This document shows, one piece after another, positions 7,844 to 18,038 of a stretch of DNA of 64,000 bases; positions within the stretch are counted from its first letter, which is position 1, and every line of letters begins with the position of its first letter. Position numbers and translations under genes: made by a program. The stretch is from Microcystis wesenbergii NRERC-220 (GTDB lineage Bacteria > Cyanobacteriota > Cyanobacteriia > Cyanobacteriales > Microcystaceae), in the NCBI RefSeq assembly GCF_032027425.1, contig NZ_JAVSJA010000001.1, positions 4,290,001 to 4,354,000 on the forward strand, in the 5' to 3' direction. Below the pieces are notes generated by a model. It saw only the letters and a program-made list of their open reading frames with translations. It made no database searches and had not been told where the DNA came from.

Positions 7844-9018
7844 CAGAAGTGTTGAACGTTGAGAAAAGTCAGAAAAAAAATGCTATTATAGATAGAATCT
7901 AGACAACTTATTCCCCTCACAATAGGGAGTTTGCCCTGATGACGAATTTTTCAAAACTCATAAAAGAGCTTCTCAAACCACTGCCTAAAAATGACTACCC
8001 CGCTTTAGATACTTTTACATTTTTGTCCTGTTGGATTGGTTTTGCTTTAGATAAAAGCATCGTCAGTATGAGGGACTTATGCAGTAGAATGGTACTTCAA
8101 GGAATTAATGTAAATTTATCCACATTTTCTAAGGCAAGCAAAATTAGAGAAACAAGTCCATTTGAGAAAGTCATTGTCGAATTAAATAAGCGTTTAGTTG
8201 CCAAAAAAGGAATAGAGAATGCGCGAGCTTTATTTCCTATTGACTCAACAATAATTAGCTTAACCAGTAAATTACTATGGTCCCAGGGATGGCATCAAGT
8301 AAAACTATTCTCTGGTCTTAATAGTATCACAACAGAGGTGGTCGGAATACTCATCCATTTTGGTCAAGGTCATGACTCAAAAGAAGGAGGAAAAACGATA
8401 GAAGCAATTCCTGTAAATGGAGTTGGAGCAATGGATAGAGGATTTGCGTCTAATCAAAGAATCACCGAATTATTAGAGAGTAGTGACAAGCATTTTGTCT
8501 TGAGAGTGAAAAATAATATTAGCCTAGAGATGCTCGAAAATGGCAAGTGTAAACTCGGAAAAGATAAAAGACAAATAGAAGTAAGAGTAGTCGCTTTTTG
8601 CGACCTAGAAAGTCAAACAGAATTTCGGCTGGCGACAGATTTACCTCTAGAAGGAGAAGGAGCAGTTAGTAATGAAGAAGTTGCCGAAATTTACATCCAA
8701 AGATGGCAAATAGAACTGCTGTGGAAATTTTTAAAAATGCATCTAAAGTTGGATAATCTAATCACTAAAAACGAGAACGGAATCCGCCTACAGATCTATA
8801 GTTGCATTATCGCTTATCTGATTCTACAGCTAATAGATATTGAAGAAGGATTTGGGAAAAGCTTATTAGACAAACTGCGCTATTTACAGAGTTTCATGTG
8901 TCAACATATTAGCTATGTACACTGGTTCCGGAGGATTGTCTATTCAATTTAAAATTTGATGTTATAGGGGTATTATGCTTGTCAATGTAAAGTTTTATTA
9001 CAGGATTCAACGTTTCTG
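7844..9018 (+). mobile_element. IS4-family element inserted in the Tn5-like transposase
   Basis: This 1175-bp element starts CAGAAGTGTTGAACGTTG and ends with the complement of CAGAAACGTTGAATCCTG, giving imperfect terminal repeats. The 9-bp direct repeat CTCCTACCC flanks it at 7835-7843 and 9019-9027. Removing the element and one repeat restores the reading frame of the interrupted Tn5-like transposase. It appears complete, with an intact transposase gene. Confidence 0.92.
7939..8952 (+). CDS. IS4-family transposase, intact
   Basis: This 337-residue DDE transposase has first Asp in FPIDSTII, second Asp in GAMDRGFAS, and the IS4 signature YIQRWQIELLWKFLK, where Y-x2-R-x3-E-x6-K spacing is satisfied and supplies the catalytic Glu. 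The N-terminal 90 residues are the DNA-binding region typical of this group (PLPKNDYPALDTFTFLSCW). No stops or frameshifts are seen and both element ends are present, so it is plausibly active. Confidence 0.9.
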   Translation: MTNFSKLIKELLKPLPKNDYPALDTFTFLSCWIGFALDKSIVSMRDLCSRMVLQGINVNLSTFSKASKIRETSPFEKVIVELNKRLVAKKGIENARALFPIDSTIISLTSKLLWSQGWHQVKLFSGLNSITTEVVGILIHFGQGHDSKEGGKTIEAIPVNGVGAMDRGFASNQRITELLESSDKHFVLRVKNNISLEMLENGKCKLGKDKRQIEVRVVAFCDLESQTEFRLATDLPLEGEGAVSNEEVAEIYIQRWQIELLWKFLKMHLKLDNLITKNENGIRLQIYSCIIAYLILQLIDIEEGFGKSLLDKLRYLQSFMCQHISYVHWFRRIVYSI

Positions 9019-12000
9019 CTCCTACCCGTTTCTAATTGCAGTTTTTCTAATCCACCACCACTTTTTAAAACAAAATGATAGCGTTCTATCAACCAGCGAT
9101 AACTATACCAGCGCACACAGGTTATCGCCAATTCAAAGCTACTAATGTCCAGGCTAGTTAAGAGGAGCCAACTGATAGGATTAACTCCGGGATGCGGATT
9201 TTCTTCTTCGGCTAAAATTACCTGTAATTTGACAGGTTGACGAGGGTTCGCCTTGGGGTGATGGCTAGGTACTTGTATTTCAAAACTGGCAAATCTAACT
9301 GTTAGTTTAGCTAGTCTAGCCTCGTGATTAGGATTGCGTTTTACTTGCACATCTAGGGTACCACAGGCTTTTATTTCTCTGATGGATTGATGTAAATATT
9401 TAGGCTCTGGATGCCCTGACCTTTGCTTGTCTTCGAGATAGTTAACTTTTCGGTTATGAGTTCCTCGGATTAATAAATGAGAGTTAGGACTTCTTGATTG
9501 GGCAAATAAATCAAATATGTCTGCTTCACAATCTCCGATTGTTACTACTTGAATTTCTTCGGGTATTTGTTGTTGTGTTTCTGACCAAGAATCTAACCAT
9601 CTTTGACTTTCTTTTTCTTGGGTTTCTCTTTTTTTGCGTTGCTTGGCCATCCTGACAGGGGGACAAGCAAGCTGAAAAGCTTATGTAGCATAAAATACAG
9701 ACACAGACTCCCAAAAAAGATCAGTCATATTTACCATATATGACCTAAATAGCGAAAATGATAAGTGAACTATACCAGAAAGTGTTAGAAAATGAACTGG
9801 GACGAGCCAGATATCTACTGTTGTTAATGATAGTTGGAACCTGGCAAATACTAAAGCAAGCTAAGTTAGAGATATTAGCTGAAGCCTTACCAATACCAAT
9901 CCTGTTTGAGAGTCGGAGAAAAAAACTAAAAAGATTTTTAAAGCTGGAAATTCTGAATATTGAAAAAATCTGGTTTCTCTGCCTAAAAGAGATGTTAAAA
10001 CAGCAGCAGAGATTCACAACAAAAGGATTAGCGTATATTGCTATAGACCGGACAAGTTGGGGAGCAATAAATATCTTGATGGTGAGTCTAATTTATGACA
10101 AGAGAGCCATCCCAATCTATGGGGAGATATTAGATAAAAAAGGAAGTAGTAATCTCGAAGAACAGCAGCGAGTATTAGAAAAAACATTGAGCGTGCTATC
10201 AGGTCATAAAATAGTGGTGTTAGGAGATAGAGAATTTTGCTCGGTCAGTCTTGGAAAGTGGCTTCAGAAGCAGAGTTTATACTTTTGCTTAAGACAAAAA
10301 AAAAGTACAAATGTCAAGACAAAAGAAGGAATTTATCAAGAAATGAGAGCCTTAGGTTTAAGTCCAGGAACTCAACTATTTTTAAATGATGTTAATCTTA
10401 CAAAAGAGAAGGGATTTGGCGAGTTTAACTTAGCGGGTAAGTGGAAAAAAACTTATCGGGGTTTTCCAACAAAAGAGCCTTGGTATATTCTGACTAACTT
10501 TGGAGATTTAGAGACGGCAATAATGGCCTATCAAAAAAGATTTGATATTGAGGAGATGTTCCGAGATTTTAAGTCGGGAGGCTATAGCTTAGAAGGTTCT
10601 CAATTAGCACCGAAATACCTATCAAAGCTGATAATTGTTATAGCTATCGCCTATACAAGTGCCACACTACAAGGTAAAAAAATTAAGGATATGGGAATCC
10701 AAAAATATGTTACAAGACCTGAAAAAAGATATAAAGGTCAACGCAGACACAGCAGTTTTTATGTGGGTCAACAGGGAGCAAGTCAAAGCTGAAGAACAAA
10801 TAAACTACTTGACAAAAGCATCAATTGGGTATGGGATAGAGAAAAGAGTGGGGAAAAGACAAAAATGACTCCAGAGCAACAACAAGAACTTAACCAACAT
10901 ATTCAAGCGATAGCCAAGATTCTTCATCAGGAAGCTGAGGCTGAAAAAATCCAAACTTTAGAGGGAATAGAGACGACAATAAGAGAACAGACCTTAAAAT
11001 ATATAACTCCGAAACTAGGATTTTTTTTTGTCACAAAAACGACAGGAACTCAAGCCGGGAGACCGAGAAAAATAAAAAGCATCATCGGAGAATTATGCCT
11101 GACAGAAAAACAAGCAATCCGTTTAAATATTCCTCGTAATAACCAAATTAGTCCTTACTTAGAACGCTGTTGTTTAAGAGCTAGTGCCAATGTTTCTTAT
11201 GAAAATGCCGCCAGAGATCTTCAATTTTATACAGGGATGAAGGTCTCGGCTAGGACTCAACAACGATTAGTCCATCGCCACCAATTTGCCGAAGAAGAAT
11301 CAGGAAACCCCGTTCAAGAAATTAGTCTAGATGGAGGAAAAGTGCGCTTAAGAACCGAAACTAAGGGAGAGGCTTGTATCTGGAAAGATTATAAAGCAAT
11401 CTGTGTTGATACTTTCCTAAGAAAAGCTTGGTTTGGAGAGAATGAATCGTTAATATATTGGGTTAATCAACAACCTTTATCTGACCCCCTTACCTGTTTG
11501 GGAGACGGACATCCCGGTATTGGGAAAATTGTGAAAAACTGGGATTGTCCAGGAGAAAAAAGAGAAATACTTGACTGGTTTCCTCAAGGGGTGACAGAAA
11601 GGTTAAAGAGCTTGCTTGATAAGGCTCATAGCCGTTAACCCTTTGGAGAAATAAGGGTTTTTCTGGGGTTTGAGGCGTATCAAAGAAAGGGCAAGTTCCG
11701 AAAAAATATCCATCGACTCAACCCAAAAAGTACCATAAGTCCCTATCCAAAAATCACTATGTCTTTCAGCAGAACGATTAGATTCTTTGAGGCGACAAAT
11801 ATAAACACGGTGGGGTAAAATATTGAGTTGTTGACCCCGTATTGTATTTAAAGAATAGGCGATAGCAATTAATAAAACAAGAGCTAAAAAACGCGGTTCG
11901 CTAACTTTAGTTTTCTCGATATTATAACCTCCCGTTTTACAATCTTTGAACATTGCTTCAATGCCAAAACGAGATTCATATAAATTTAAAGTCTCATCCA

Positions 12001-12753
12001 AAGAGTCAAGATTAGTAAGAAGATACCAAGGAGCTTCGGCTTGTTTACTACGGTAGCGTCTTTTCCAGCGAGTGGCCAAATTAAAAGGGCCAAGTTTATG
12101 AGCAGATGTATGATAAATATCCGAAAAAAAATGCTGAGTCCCCGGTTGAATATCTAGAGCTTTTAGAGGTTGATAGTTTTCTTCACCTGATAATAGCAAA
12201 GATGTTCCCTTCTTTTGTCTCAGAATAAAGGCTATCCCCTTTTCGTCTAGCCACTTTCCTAGTTGAACACTGTGAAATTCTCGGTCGCCTATCACGACAA
12301 CTGGGTAGGATTTCAAAAATTTTAATACCGGCTTGAGAAAGTTTTTTTGGTTCCCTAAATTACTGCTTCCTTGTTTATCTAACAATATCCAGTACACAGG
12401 TAACGCCCTTTTTCCACAAATAACACTAGCTACAAACAAATTTCTTCCTTTCCAATCTGTTCGGTCAATTACCAATAATAGATGTCCCAGATGCTTAAGT
12501 TTTTTCAGTTTTCTTCTTTGATGTCGATTTTTATTTTTTTCGCTAAACTCTTGCTTAATAATGTGTTTAATTAGCGGAAACCATAACAATTTTACACTTA
12601 ATTGCGGTAACTTGAGAAACCTTTGTAAATTTCTTCTTCTGCTTTCAAAGGTAATTGGTTGGGGAAATAAGGCGGCCAATCTCTCCAATTGTACTGTTCT
12701 ATGGCTTTGTAGGAGCAGTATAAGAATTTGTAGAGTCAGATATTGTGCTTGTG

Positions 12754-14070
12754 CTCAAGGGGTGACAAAGGGGTTCAAAGGTAATCAAGATAAAGACTCT
12801 AGCCAAATGAACCCAAAAGAAATAGAGTGGTTGAGACAACCACCCAAAATTTCAATATGTTACCATCATTCTATCAGGCCTGTTTACAAGCCAGCTTGAC
12901 ACAAGCACAATATCTGACTCTACAAATTCTTATACTGCTCCTACAAAGCCATAGAACAGTACAATTGGAGAGATTGGCCGCCTTATTTCCCCAACCAATT
13001 ACCTTTGAAAGCAGAAGAAGAAATTTACAAAGGTTTCTCAAGTTACCGCAATTAAGTGTAAAATTGTTATGGTTTCCGCTAATTAAACACATTATTAAGC
13101 AAGAGTTTAGCGAAAAAAATAAAAATCGACATCAAAGAAGAAAACTGAAAAAACTTAAGCATCTGGGACATCTATTATTGGTAATTGACCGAACAGATTG
13201 GAAAGGAAGAAATTTGTTTGTAGCTAGTGTTATTTGTGGAAAAAGGGCGTTACCTGTGTACTGGATATTGTTAGATAAACAAGGAAGCAGTAATTTAGGG
13301 AACCAAAAAAACTTTCTCAAGCCGGTATTAAAATTTTTGAAATCCTACCCAGTTGTCGTGATAGGCGACCGAGAATTTCACAGTGTTCAACTAGGAAAGT
13401 GGCTAGACGAAAAGGGGATAGCCTTTATTCTGAGACAAAAGAAGGGAACATCTTTGCTATTATCAGGTGAAGAAAACTATCAACCTCTAAAAGCTCTAGA
13501 TATTCAACCGGGGACTCAGCATTTTTTTTCGGATATTTATCATACATCTGCTCATAAACTTGGCCCTTTTAATTTGGCCACTCGCTGGAAAAGACGCTAC
13601 CGTAGTAAACAAGCCGAAGCTCCTTGGTATCTTCTTACTAATCTTGACTCTTTGGATGAGACTTTAAATTTATATGAATCTCGTTTTGGCATTGAAGCAA
13701 TGTTCAAAGATTGTAAAACGGGAGGTTATAATATCGAGAAAACTAAAGTTAGCGAACCGCGTTTTTTAGCTCTTGTTTTATTAATTGCTATCGCCTATTC
13801 TTTAAATACAATACGGGGTCAACAACTCAATATTTTACCCCACCGTGTTTATATTTGTCGCCTCAAAGAATCTAATCGTTCTGCTGAAAGACATAGTGAT
13901 TTTTGGATAGGGACTTATGGTACTTTTTGGGTTGAGTCGATGGATATTTTTTCGGAACTTGCCCTTTCTTTGATACGCCTCAAACCCCAGAAAAACCCTT
14001 ATTTCTCCAAAGGGTTAACGGCTATGAGCCTTATCAAGCAAGCTCTTTAACCTTTCTGTCACCCCTTGAG
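12754..14070 (+). mobile_element. IS4-family element copy B (fourth level, inverted into copy A)
   Basis: This 1317-bp element starts CTCAAGGGGTGACAAAGG and ends with the complement of CTCAAGGGGTGACAGAAAGG. It is flanked by 9-bp direct repeats GTGCTTGTG at 12745-12753 and 14071-14079, which lie inside copy A. It points opposite to copy A, so the two copies make a large near-perfect inverted repeat. Confidence 0.94.
12827..14050 (+). CDS. IS4-family transposase of copy B, intact
   Basis: The open frame starts at a GTG at 12827 (407 residues). The ATG at 12857 (MLPSFYQACLQ, 397 residues) matches the start of the related transposase at 9758 better and is my preferred start. Catalytic landmarks are VIDRTDWKG (first Asp), IGDREFHS (second Asp) and YESRFGIEAMFKDCKTGGY, with YREK spacing giving the Glu. 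It is full length and undamaged. As the youngest insertion in the nest it is the best candidate for recent activity. Confidence 0.92.
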   Translation: MVETTTQNFNMLPSFYQACLQASLTQAQYLTLQILILLLQSHRTVQLERLAALFPQPITFESRRRNLQRFLKLPQLSVKLLWFPLIKHIIKQEFSEKNKNRHQRRKLKKLKHLGHLLLVIDRTDWKGRNLFVASVICGKRALPVYWILLDKQGSSNLGNQKNFLKPVLKFLKSYPVVVIGDREFHSVQLGKWLDEKGIAFILRQKKGTSLLLSGEENYQPLKALDIQPGTQHFFSDIYHTSAHKLGPFNLATRWKRRYRSKQAEAPWYLLTNLDSLDETLNLYESRFGIEAMFKDCKTGGYNIEKTKVSEPRFLALVLLIAIAYSLNTIRGQQLNILPHRVYICRLKESNRSAERHSDFWIGTYGTFWVESMDIFSELALSLIRLKPQKNPYFSKGLTAMSLIKQAL

Positions 14071-14779
14071 GTGCTTGTGTCAAGCTGGCTTGTAAACAGG
14101 CCTGATAGAATGATGGTAACATATTGAAATTTTGGGTGGTTGTCTCAACCACTCTATTTCTTTTGGGTTCATTTGGCTAGAGTCTTTATCTTGATTACCT
14201 TTGAACCCCTTTGTCACCCCTTGAGACTGGTTTCATTTGGTAGAAAATCTTCATAAAGTCGGCGGTTCAGTGAAGAGATTGAAAAAAGCAGAAAGTTTAT
14301 TATGGCAGGGCAAAATTGAGGAAACAATAGCATTAATCTCTCCTTTAAAAAACGAACGAGCTGAAAATTTCTGTCGTTATTTAGAGATTCATCGTCATCG
14401 AATTGTTAATTATAATTACTATCAACAAGAAGAGATTTGCTCTATTGCTTCGGGAGCCGTTGAATCCACGGTTAAACAGATTGACCGACGACTGAAAATT
14501 TCTGGAGCCCAGTGGAATGAAGAAAATATCCCTCAAGTGCTTAAACACCGCTGTGCTTACCTAAATAACAGTCTTTAGCTATTGAATAGTATTTATGTTC
14601 TGACAAAACTGACTTGCTCCCGGGTCAACATCTCTATCATTGGCTCCAGCTACATCAAATGTTCCCAAAAAATATAGAAGAGCTAATGCAAATTAGCCGC
14701 TATCGGTTGAAGGATTACATCAAAGGACAAAGAGCGATATCGCTTGCCCTATCTACCTTCTAGCTCGCTTGTCCCCCTC

Positions 14780-17437
14780 TCAGGAACTGAGGTTAACCAC
14801 GGCTAATTCTAATGTTGTCCCTTCCTTTTTTAGCTCCTTTTTGCTAAAACTTAACACTTCATCCAGACAATCAATTACTACCGTATCCCCTTCCATAAAA
14901 GCTTGTTCGAGAATTTTTGTGGCTAAAGGATTCTCTAACTCCCGTTGGATAGCACGTTTTAAAGGTCGCGCACCGTAGGTAGGATCGTAACCAACAGTAA
15001 CGATATGATCTTCTGCTGCCGCAGTTAATTCTAGATTGATTTTTTGTTCTGCTAATAATCTTTCCAGACGCTGTAATTGCAGACGAACAATGTAACGCAA
15101 TTCTTCTTTTTTGAGGGTATGGAAAATAATTAAATCGTCGATACGATTCAAAAATTCGGGACGAAAATGACTCCGCAAAGCTGTTAAAACCCGTTTCCGC
15201 ATCTCCTCATAATCGGCATCTTCGGAAACATTTAAAATATGGTCACTGCCAATATTACTGGTCATGACGATAATCGTATTCCGAAAATCCACCACTCGCC
15301 CCTGAGAGTCGGTAATGCGCCCATCGTCAAGCACTTGTAATAAAATGTTAAAAACATCGCGATGGGCTTTCTCCACTTCATCCAATAAAACCACAGAATA
15401 GGGACGACGACGCACCGCTTCCGATAGTTGTCCCCCTTCCTCGTAACCCACATAACCCGGAGGCGCGCCGATTAACCGCGAAACCGCGTGTTTTTCCATG
15501 TATTCCGACATATCGATGCGAACCATGGCTTCCTCGGAGTCGAACAGTAACCCCGCCAAGGCCCGCGCTAACTCGGTTTTACCCACTCCTGTGGGTCCCA
15601 TAAATAGGAATGAACCAATCGGACGCGAGGGATCTTTCATTCCCGCGCGTGCGCGTCGAATCGCCGCCGCTACTGCCGTGACCGCTTCATTTTGTCCGAC
15701 AACTTTTTTCTGTAAATGAGACTCTAATTCTAATAATTTTTGTCGTTCCGATTCCATTAAACGATTGACTGGAATTCCCGTCCAACGGGCAACTATTTCG
15801 GCGATATCGGCATCGGTGACTTGTTGTCTTAACAGGGTTGCCCCGGCAACTTGAATCGTTTCTAGTTCTTTTTCTTTTACTTCTAATTCCCCCTGTAAAA
15901 TTTCTAGTTTGCCATACTTTAATTGGGCCGCTTTATTGAGATCATAAGCTCGTTCGGCCTGTTCCACCTGTAGGCGCAATTGTTCTTCTTCCTCTCGTAA
16001 CAATTTAATTTCCTCGGCGATATGTTTTTCCGTTTGCCATTGGTCAGCGAGAGGCTTTTGTTTACTTTCTAATTCCTCAATTTCTTCGATAATTCTTTCT
16101 AAACGCTCTTGAAAAGCTCGATCTTTTTTCTCCTCTTTTTCCAAAGAGAATTTTTCCATCTGTAACTGCATTAAGCGACGATCTATCATTTCCAAATCGG
16201 CGGGTTTAGTCGTACTTTCTACCTCTAATTTGGCCGCCGCTTCATCGACTAAATCGATCGCTTTATCCGGTAAAAAACGATCGCTAATATAACGATGGGA
16301 TAGGGTAGCTGCTGCCACTAGGGCCGAATCGGTAATTGTCACCCCATGATGCACCTCATAACGTTCTTTTAAACCCCGGAGAATTGAGATAGTATCCTCC
16401 ACGGAAGGTTCCTTAATATAAACCTGTTGAAAACGTCTTTCTAAAGCGGGGTCTTTTTCAATATGATTGCGATATTCATCTAAAGTTGTCGCCCCAATAC
16501 AGCGCAATTCCCCCCGAGCTAACATAGGTTTTAATAGGTTGCCCGCATCCATCGATCCCCCTTCCCTAGAACCCGCACCGACAACGGTATGTAGTTCATC
16601 GATAAAGAGAATAATTCGCCCTTCTGATTGGGTCACTTCTTTCATGACTGACCGCAATCTTTCCTCAAATTCGCCTCGATATTTTGCCCCAGCGATTAAA
16701 CTTCCCATATCGAGGGAAATTAACTGACGATTTTTCAAAGATTCGGGAACATCTCCGTTAACAATCCTTTGGGCCAATCCTTCAGCGATAGCGGTTTTTC
16801 CTACCCCCGGTTCACCGATTAAAACCGGGTTATTTTTCGACCGTCGCGAGAGGACTTGTACCACCCGTCGAATTTCTTCATCACGACCGATAACCGGGTC
16901 TAATTTGCCTTCTTTGGCCGCTGCTGTTAAATCCCGGCCATATTTATCTAAAGCCTCGTATTTTTCCTCTTGATTGGGTTCAGTAACCTTTTGAGTACCG
17001 CGAATCGCTTTGATGGCCAATTCTAAATCTTGGGGGTCAAGATTGAAAGTGCGTAAACATTTCCGGCCAACCCTTTCATCTTCGGCAAAACCGACGAGAA
17101 GATGTTCGACGGAGATAAATTTATCTTGCCAACTTTCCCGGGATGCTTCCGCGCGATCGAGTAACAGATCAAGACCACGACCTAGGTATAATTGATCGAC
17201 GATGGCCACTTTCGGCTGTCGGTTGGTGAAGACTTCTAGCTGTTGTTGCAGTCGGGGAATTTCTATATTAGCTTTTTGTAAAATCCGGGTGGCTAGACCG
17301 TTATTCTGCTCTAGGAGGGCAATAATAACGTGTTCCACCTCTAAGGTCTGATTTTTAAAGCGTCGCGCAATTTCTTGCGATTTAACGATCGAATCCCAAG
17401 CTTGTTCGGTAAATTTATTCGAGTCTGTGGGTTGCAT
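14780..17437 (-). CDS. clpB: ATP-dependent chaperone ClpB
   Basis: ClpB is a hexameric AAA+ disaggregase that threads aggregated proteins through its pore together with DnaK. The 885-residue reading has an N-terminal Clp repeat domain (1-150), AAA-1 with Walker A GEPGVGKT and Walker B ILFIDE, a coiled-coil middle domain (about 410-530), and AAA-2 with GPTGVGKT and [12 protein letters not shown] start at 17437 (MQPTDSNKF), matching the usual ClpB N-terminus; an upstream in-frame ATG at 17500 would add 21 untypical residues. The TGA stop (14782-14780) lies inside the terminal repeat of the adjacent IS, so the native C-terminus may have been altered by a few residues. Confidence 0.93.
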   Translation of the reverse strand: MQPTDSNKFTEQAWDSIVKSQEIARRFKNQTLEVEHVIIALLEQNNGLATRILQKANIEIPRLQQQLEVFTNRQPKVAIVDQLYLGRGLDLLLDRAEASRESWQDKFISVEHLLVGFAEDERVGRKCLRTFNLDPQDLELAIKAIRGTQKVTEPNQEEKYEALDKYGRDLTAAAKEGKLDPVIGRDEEIRRVVQVLSRRSKNNPVLIGEPGVGKTAIAEGLAQRIVNGDVPESLKNRQLISLDMGSLIAGAKYRGEFEERLRSVMKEVTQSEGRIILFIDELHTVVGAGSREGGSMDAGNLLKPMLARGELRCIGATTLDEYRNHIEKDPALERRFQQVYIKEPSVEDTISILRGLKERYEVHHGVTITDSALVAAATLSHRYISDRFLPDKAIDLVDEAAAKLEVESTTKPADLEMIDRRLMQLQMEKFSLEKEEKKDRAFQERLERIIEEIEELESKQKPLADQWQTEKHIAEEIKLLREEEEQLRLQVEQAERAYDLNKAAQLKYGKLEILQGELEVKEKELETIQVAGATLLRQQVTDADIAEIVARWTGIPVNRLMESERQKLLELESHLQKKVVGQNEAVTAVAAAIRRARAGMKDPSRPIGSFLFMGPTGVGKTELARALAGLLFDSEEAMVRIDMSEYMEKHAVSRLIGAPPGYVGYEEGGQLSEAVRRRPYSVVLLDEVEKAHRDVFNILLQVLDDGRITDSQGRVVDFRNTIIVMTSNIGSDHILNVSEDADYEEMRKRVLTALRSHFRPEFLNRIDDLIIFHTLKKEELRYIVRLQLQRLERLLAEQKINLELTAAAEDHIVTVGYDPTYGARPLKRAIQRELENPLATKILEQAFMEGDTVVIDCLDEVLSFSKKELKKEGTTLELAVVNLSS

Positions 17438-17537
17438 TCTGCACCAATGAGGAAAGCCAGTGTCAGAGGTATAGTATAGCAAGGAGTCTCGATCGATCAC
17501 AAAGTTCCAGGCTCAACAAAGGATCTGACTTGAAAGA

Positions 17538-17589
17538 GGGTGTGGGGTGTAGGGTGTGGGGTGTAGGGTGTAGGGTGTAGGGTGTGGGG
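17538..17589. repeat. Heptamer array (GGTGTGG / GGTGTAG)
   Basis: About seven copies of a GGTGTGG/GGTGTAG heptamer lie upstream of clpB. They are followed by a run of TCTCCTGACTCC-like words. The same heptamer forms the purer array at 27531-27609. Confidence 0.85.
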
Positions 17590-17689
17590 AGAATAAATAA
17601 AAAAGTCTCCTATCTCCTATCTCCTGACTCCTATCTCCTGACTTGAAAATAGAAGCTGAAATAAGGCAAATTCGTCAATCATACTAAAT

Positions 17690-17960
17690 CCGTTGAGTAT
17701 AGGCCACATATCAGGAGAGGCACTCCTGCGAGTGAAGTGACTCTCAAATTATTACAGATGCGTCAGCGGCTGCGTGTAAGCATCCCACCGAAAAACTAAT
17801 GCGCGGGGGGTTTGGGGGCGGCGCCACGCCCCCAACGGGGGGTTTGGGGGGTAGAACCCCCCAAAAGCTTGGATTGAGTAATCAGATCTGAAGTAATACG
17901 GCCATCCGTTGAGTCTAGGCCACATATCAGGAAAGAAACTCCTGCAAAAGGGGGAATAAA
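17690..17960. repeat. 134-bp structured repeat (17746-17879) between two direct repeats
   Basis: 17746-17879 matches 31080-31213 over the same 134 bp with only about five differences. It contains two G/C-run hairpins: TTGGGGGCG pairing with CGCCCCCAA, and TTTGGGGGG pairing with CCCCCCAAA. On either side lies a separate direct repeat (TCCGTTGAGT-TAGGCCACATATCAGGA) at about 17692-17725 and 17907-17940. No reading frame is conserved. The rest of the 600-bp gap between clpB and the acetyltransferase shows nothing else. Confidence 0.8.
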
Positions 17961-18038
17961 TAATCAGTTTTTAATAACCGGATTTAGGATCAGAATATTT
18001 TCATGCTTGACGGTGTAACTTGTTGCATCGGGACTGAC

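Larger units (their letters stand above)
7480..9650 (-). pseudogene. Tn5-like (IS4 superfamily) transposase remnant, interrupted and truncated
   Basis: The 9650-9028 part encodes the middle of a Tn5-type transposase: RKKRETQEKESQRW, the acidic VVTIGDCEADIFDL, and YRWLIERYHFVLKSG with the YREK signature. The 7843-7480 part continues with RRIEMALATYSIVAWRLLWLTYQARL and the C-terminal EEHEWQ to PGVKTIW dimerisation-type region. The two join in frame once the IS at 7844-9018 and one 9-bp duplication are removed. The N-terminal third is missing because the next IS begins at 9651. A short extra segment (GAPSASLRVN) near 7580-7610 looks like an in-frame insertion of a palindromic repeat. The gene cannot be functional. 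Confidence 0.85.
11603..14122 (-). pseudogene. IS4-family transposase of copy A, split by copy B
   Basis: The minus-strand gene would start at 14122 (ATG in MLPSFYQA) or at an upstream GTG. It is broken after about 14 codons by the inserted copy B and resumes at 12753. The remaining 361-residue open stretch (12688-11603) is identical in sequence to the copy B transposase over its length. Removing copy B with one GTGCTTGTG restores the full gene. Confidence 0.9.
11583..14225 (-). mobile_element. IS4-family element copy A (third level, minus orientation)
   Basis: Copy A is flanked by 9-bp direct repeats ACTGGTTTC at 11574-11582 and 14226-14234. Its terminal repeats start CTCAAGGGGTGACA. It is interrupted by copy B, so it consists of 11583-12753 plus 14080-14225. 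Together these make 1317 bp, exactly the length of copy B. Confidence 0.93.
10865..14578 (+). pseudogene. ISKra4-family transposase split by an IS4-family element
   Basis: 10865-11582 encodes the N-terminal and catalytic part (ISLDGGKVRLRT, CLGDGHPGIGK). 14235-14578 encodes the rest (NLHKVGGSVKRL, HRIVNYNYYQQEE, CAYLNNSL). Joining them after removing 11583-14225 and one ACTGGTTTC gives a single uninterrupted 353-residue frame with ILDWFHLVENLHKVGG across the junction. So the gene was intact when it was hit, and precise excision would restore it. Confidence 0.9.
10774..14621 (+). mobile_element. ISKra4-family element (second nesting level)
   Basis: The ends GGGAGCAAGTCA (10774) and its complement (to 14621) are flanked by perfect 9-bp direct repeats GGGTCAACA at 10765-10773 and 14622-14630. 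Without its own nested insertions the element is about 1196 bp. It sits inside the outer IS4-family transposase gene. Confidence 0.92.
9758..14763 (+). pseudogene. IS4-family transposase split by ISKra4
   Basis: The 5' part (9758-10773) encodes most of an IS4-type transposase: AIDRTSWG (first Asp), LGDREF (second Asp) and YQKRFDIEEMFRDFKSGG with YREK spacing. Joined to 14631-14763, with one GGGTCAACA copy dropped, it reads on without a break as FYVGQHLYHW to ALSTF and a TAG stop, giving 382 codons. The protein is a distant paralogue of the 12754-14070 element's transposase. The only damage seen is the insertion. Confidence 0.88.
9651..14784 (+). mobile_element. Outer IS4-family element carrying three nested insertions
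   Basis: The ends are CCTGACAGGGGGACAAGC at 9651 and the complement of CCTGAGAGGGGGACAAGC ending at 14784. After subtracting the nested ISKra4 (10774-14621) and one 9-bp duplication, the element is about 1277 bp. No target duplication is seen across its own ends: the left flank is the cut Tn5-like gene and the right flank is clpB. That fits a deletion or rearrangement after insertion. Confidence 0.88.

Noticed and set aside
14615-14763. Possible small gene between ISKra4 and clpB (HLYHWLQLHQMFPKNIEEL...)
   Set aside because: It is the C-terminal part of the outer IS4-family transposase, continuing in frame from 10773 once the nested ISKra4 is removed.
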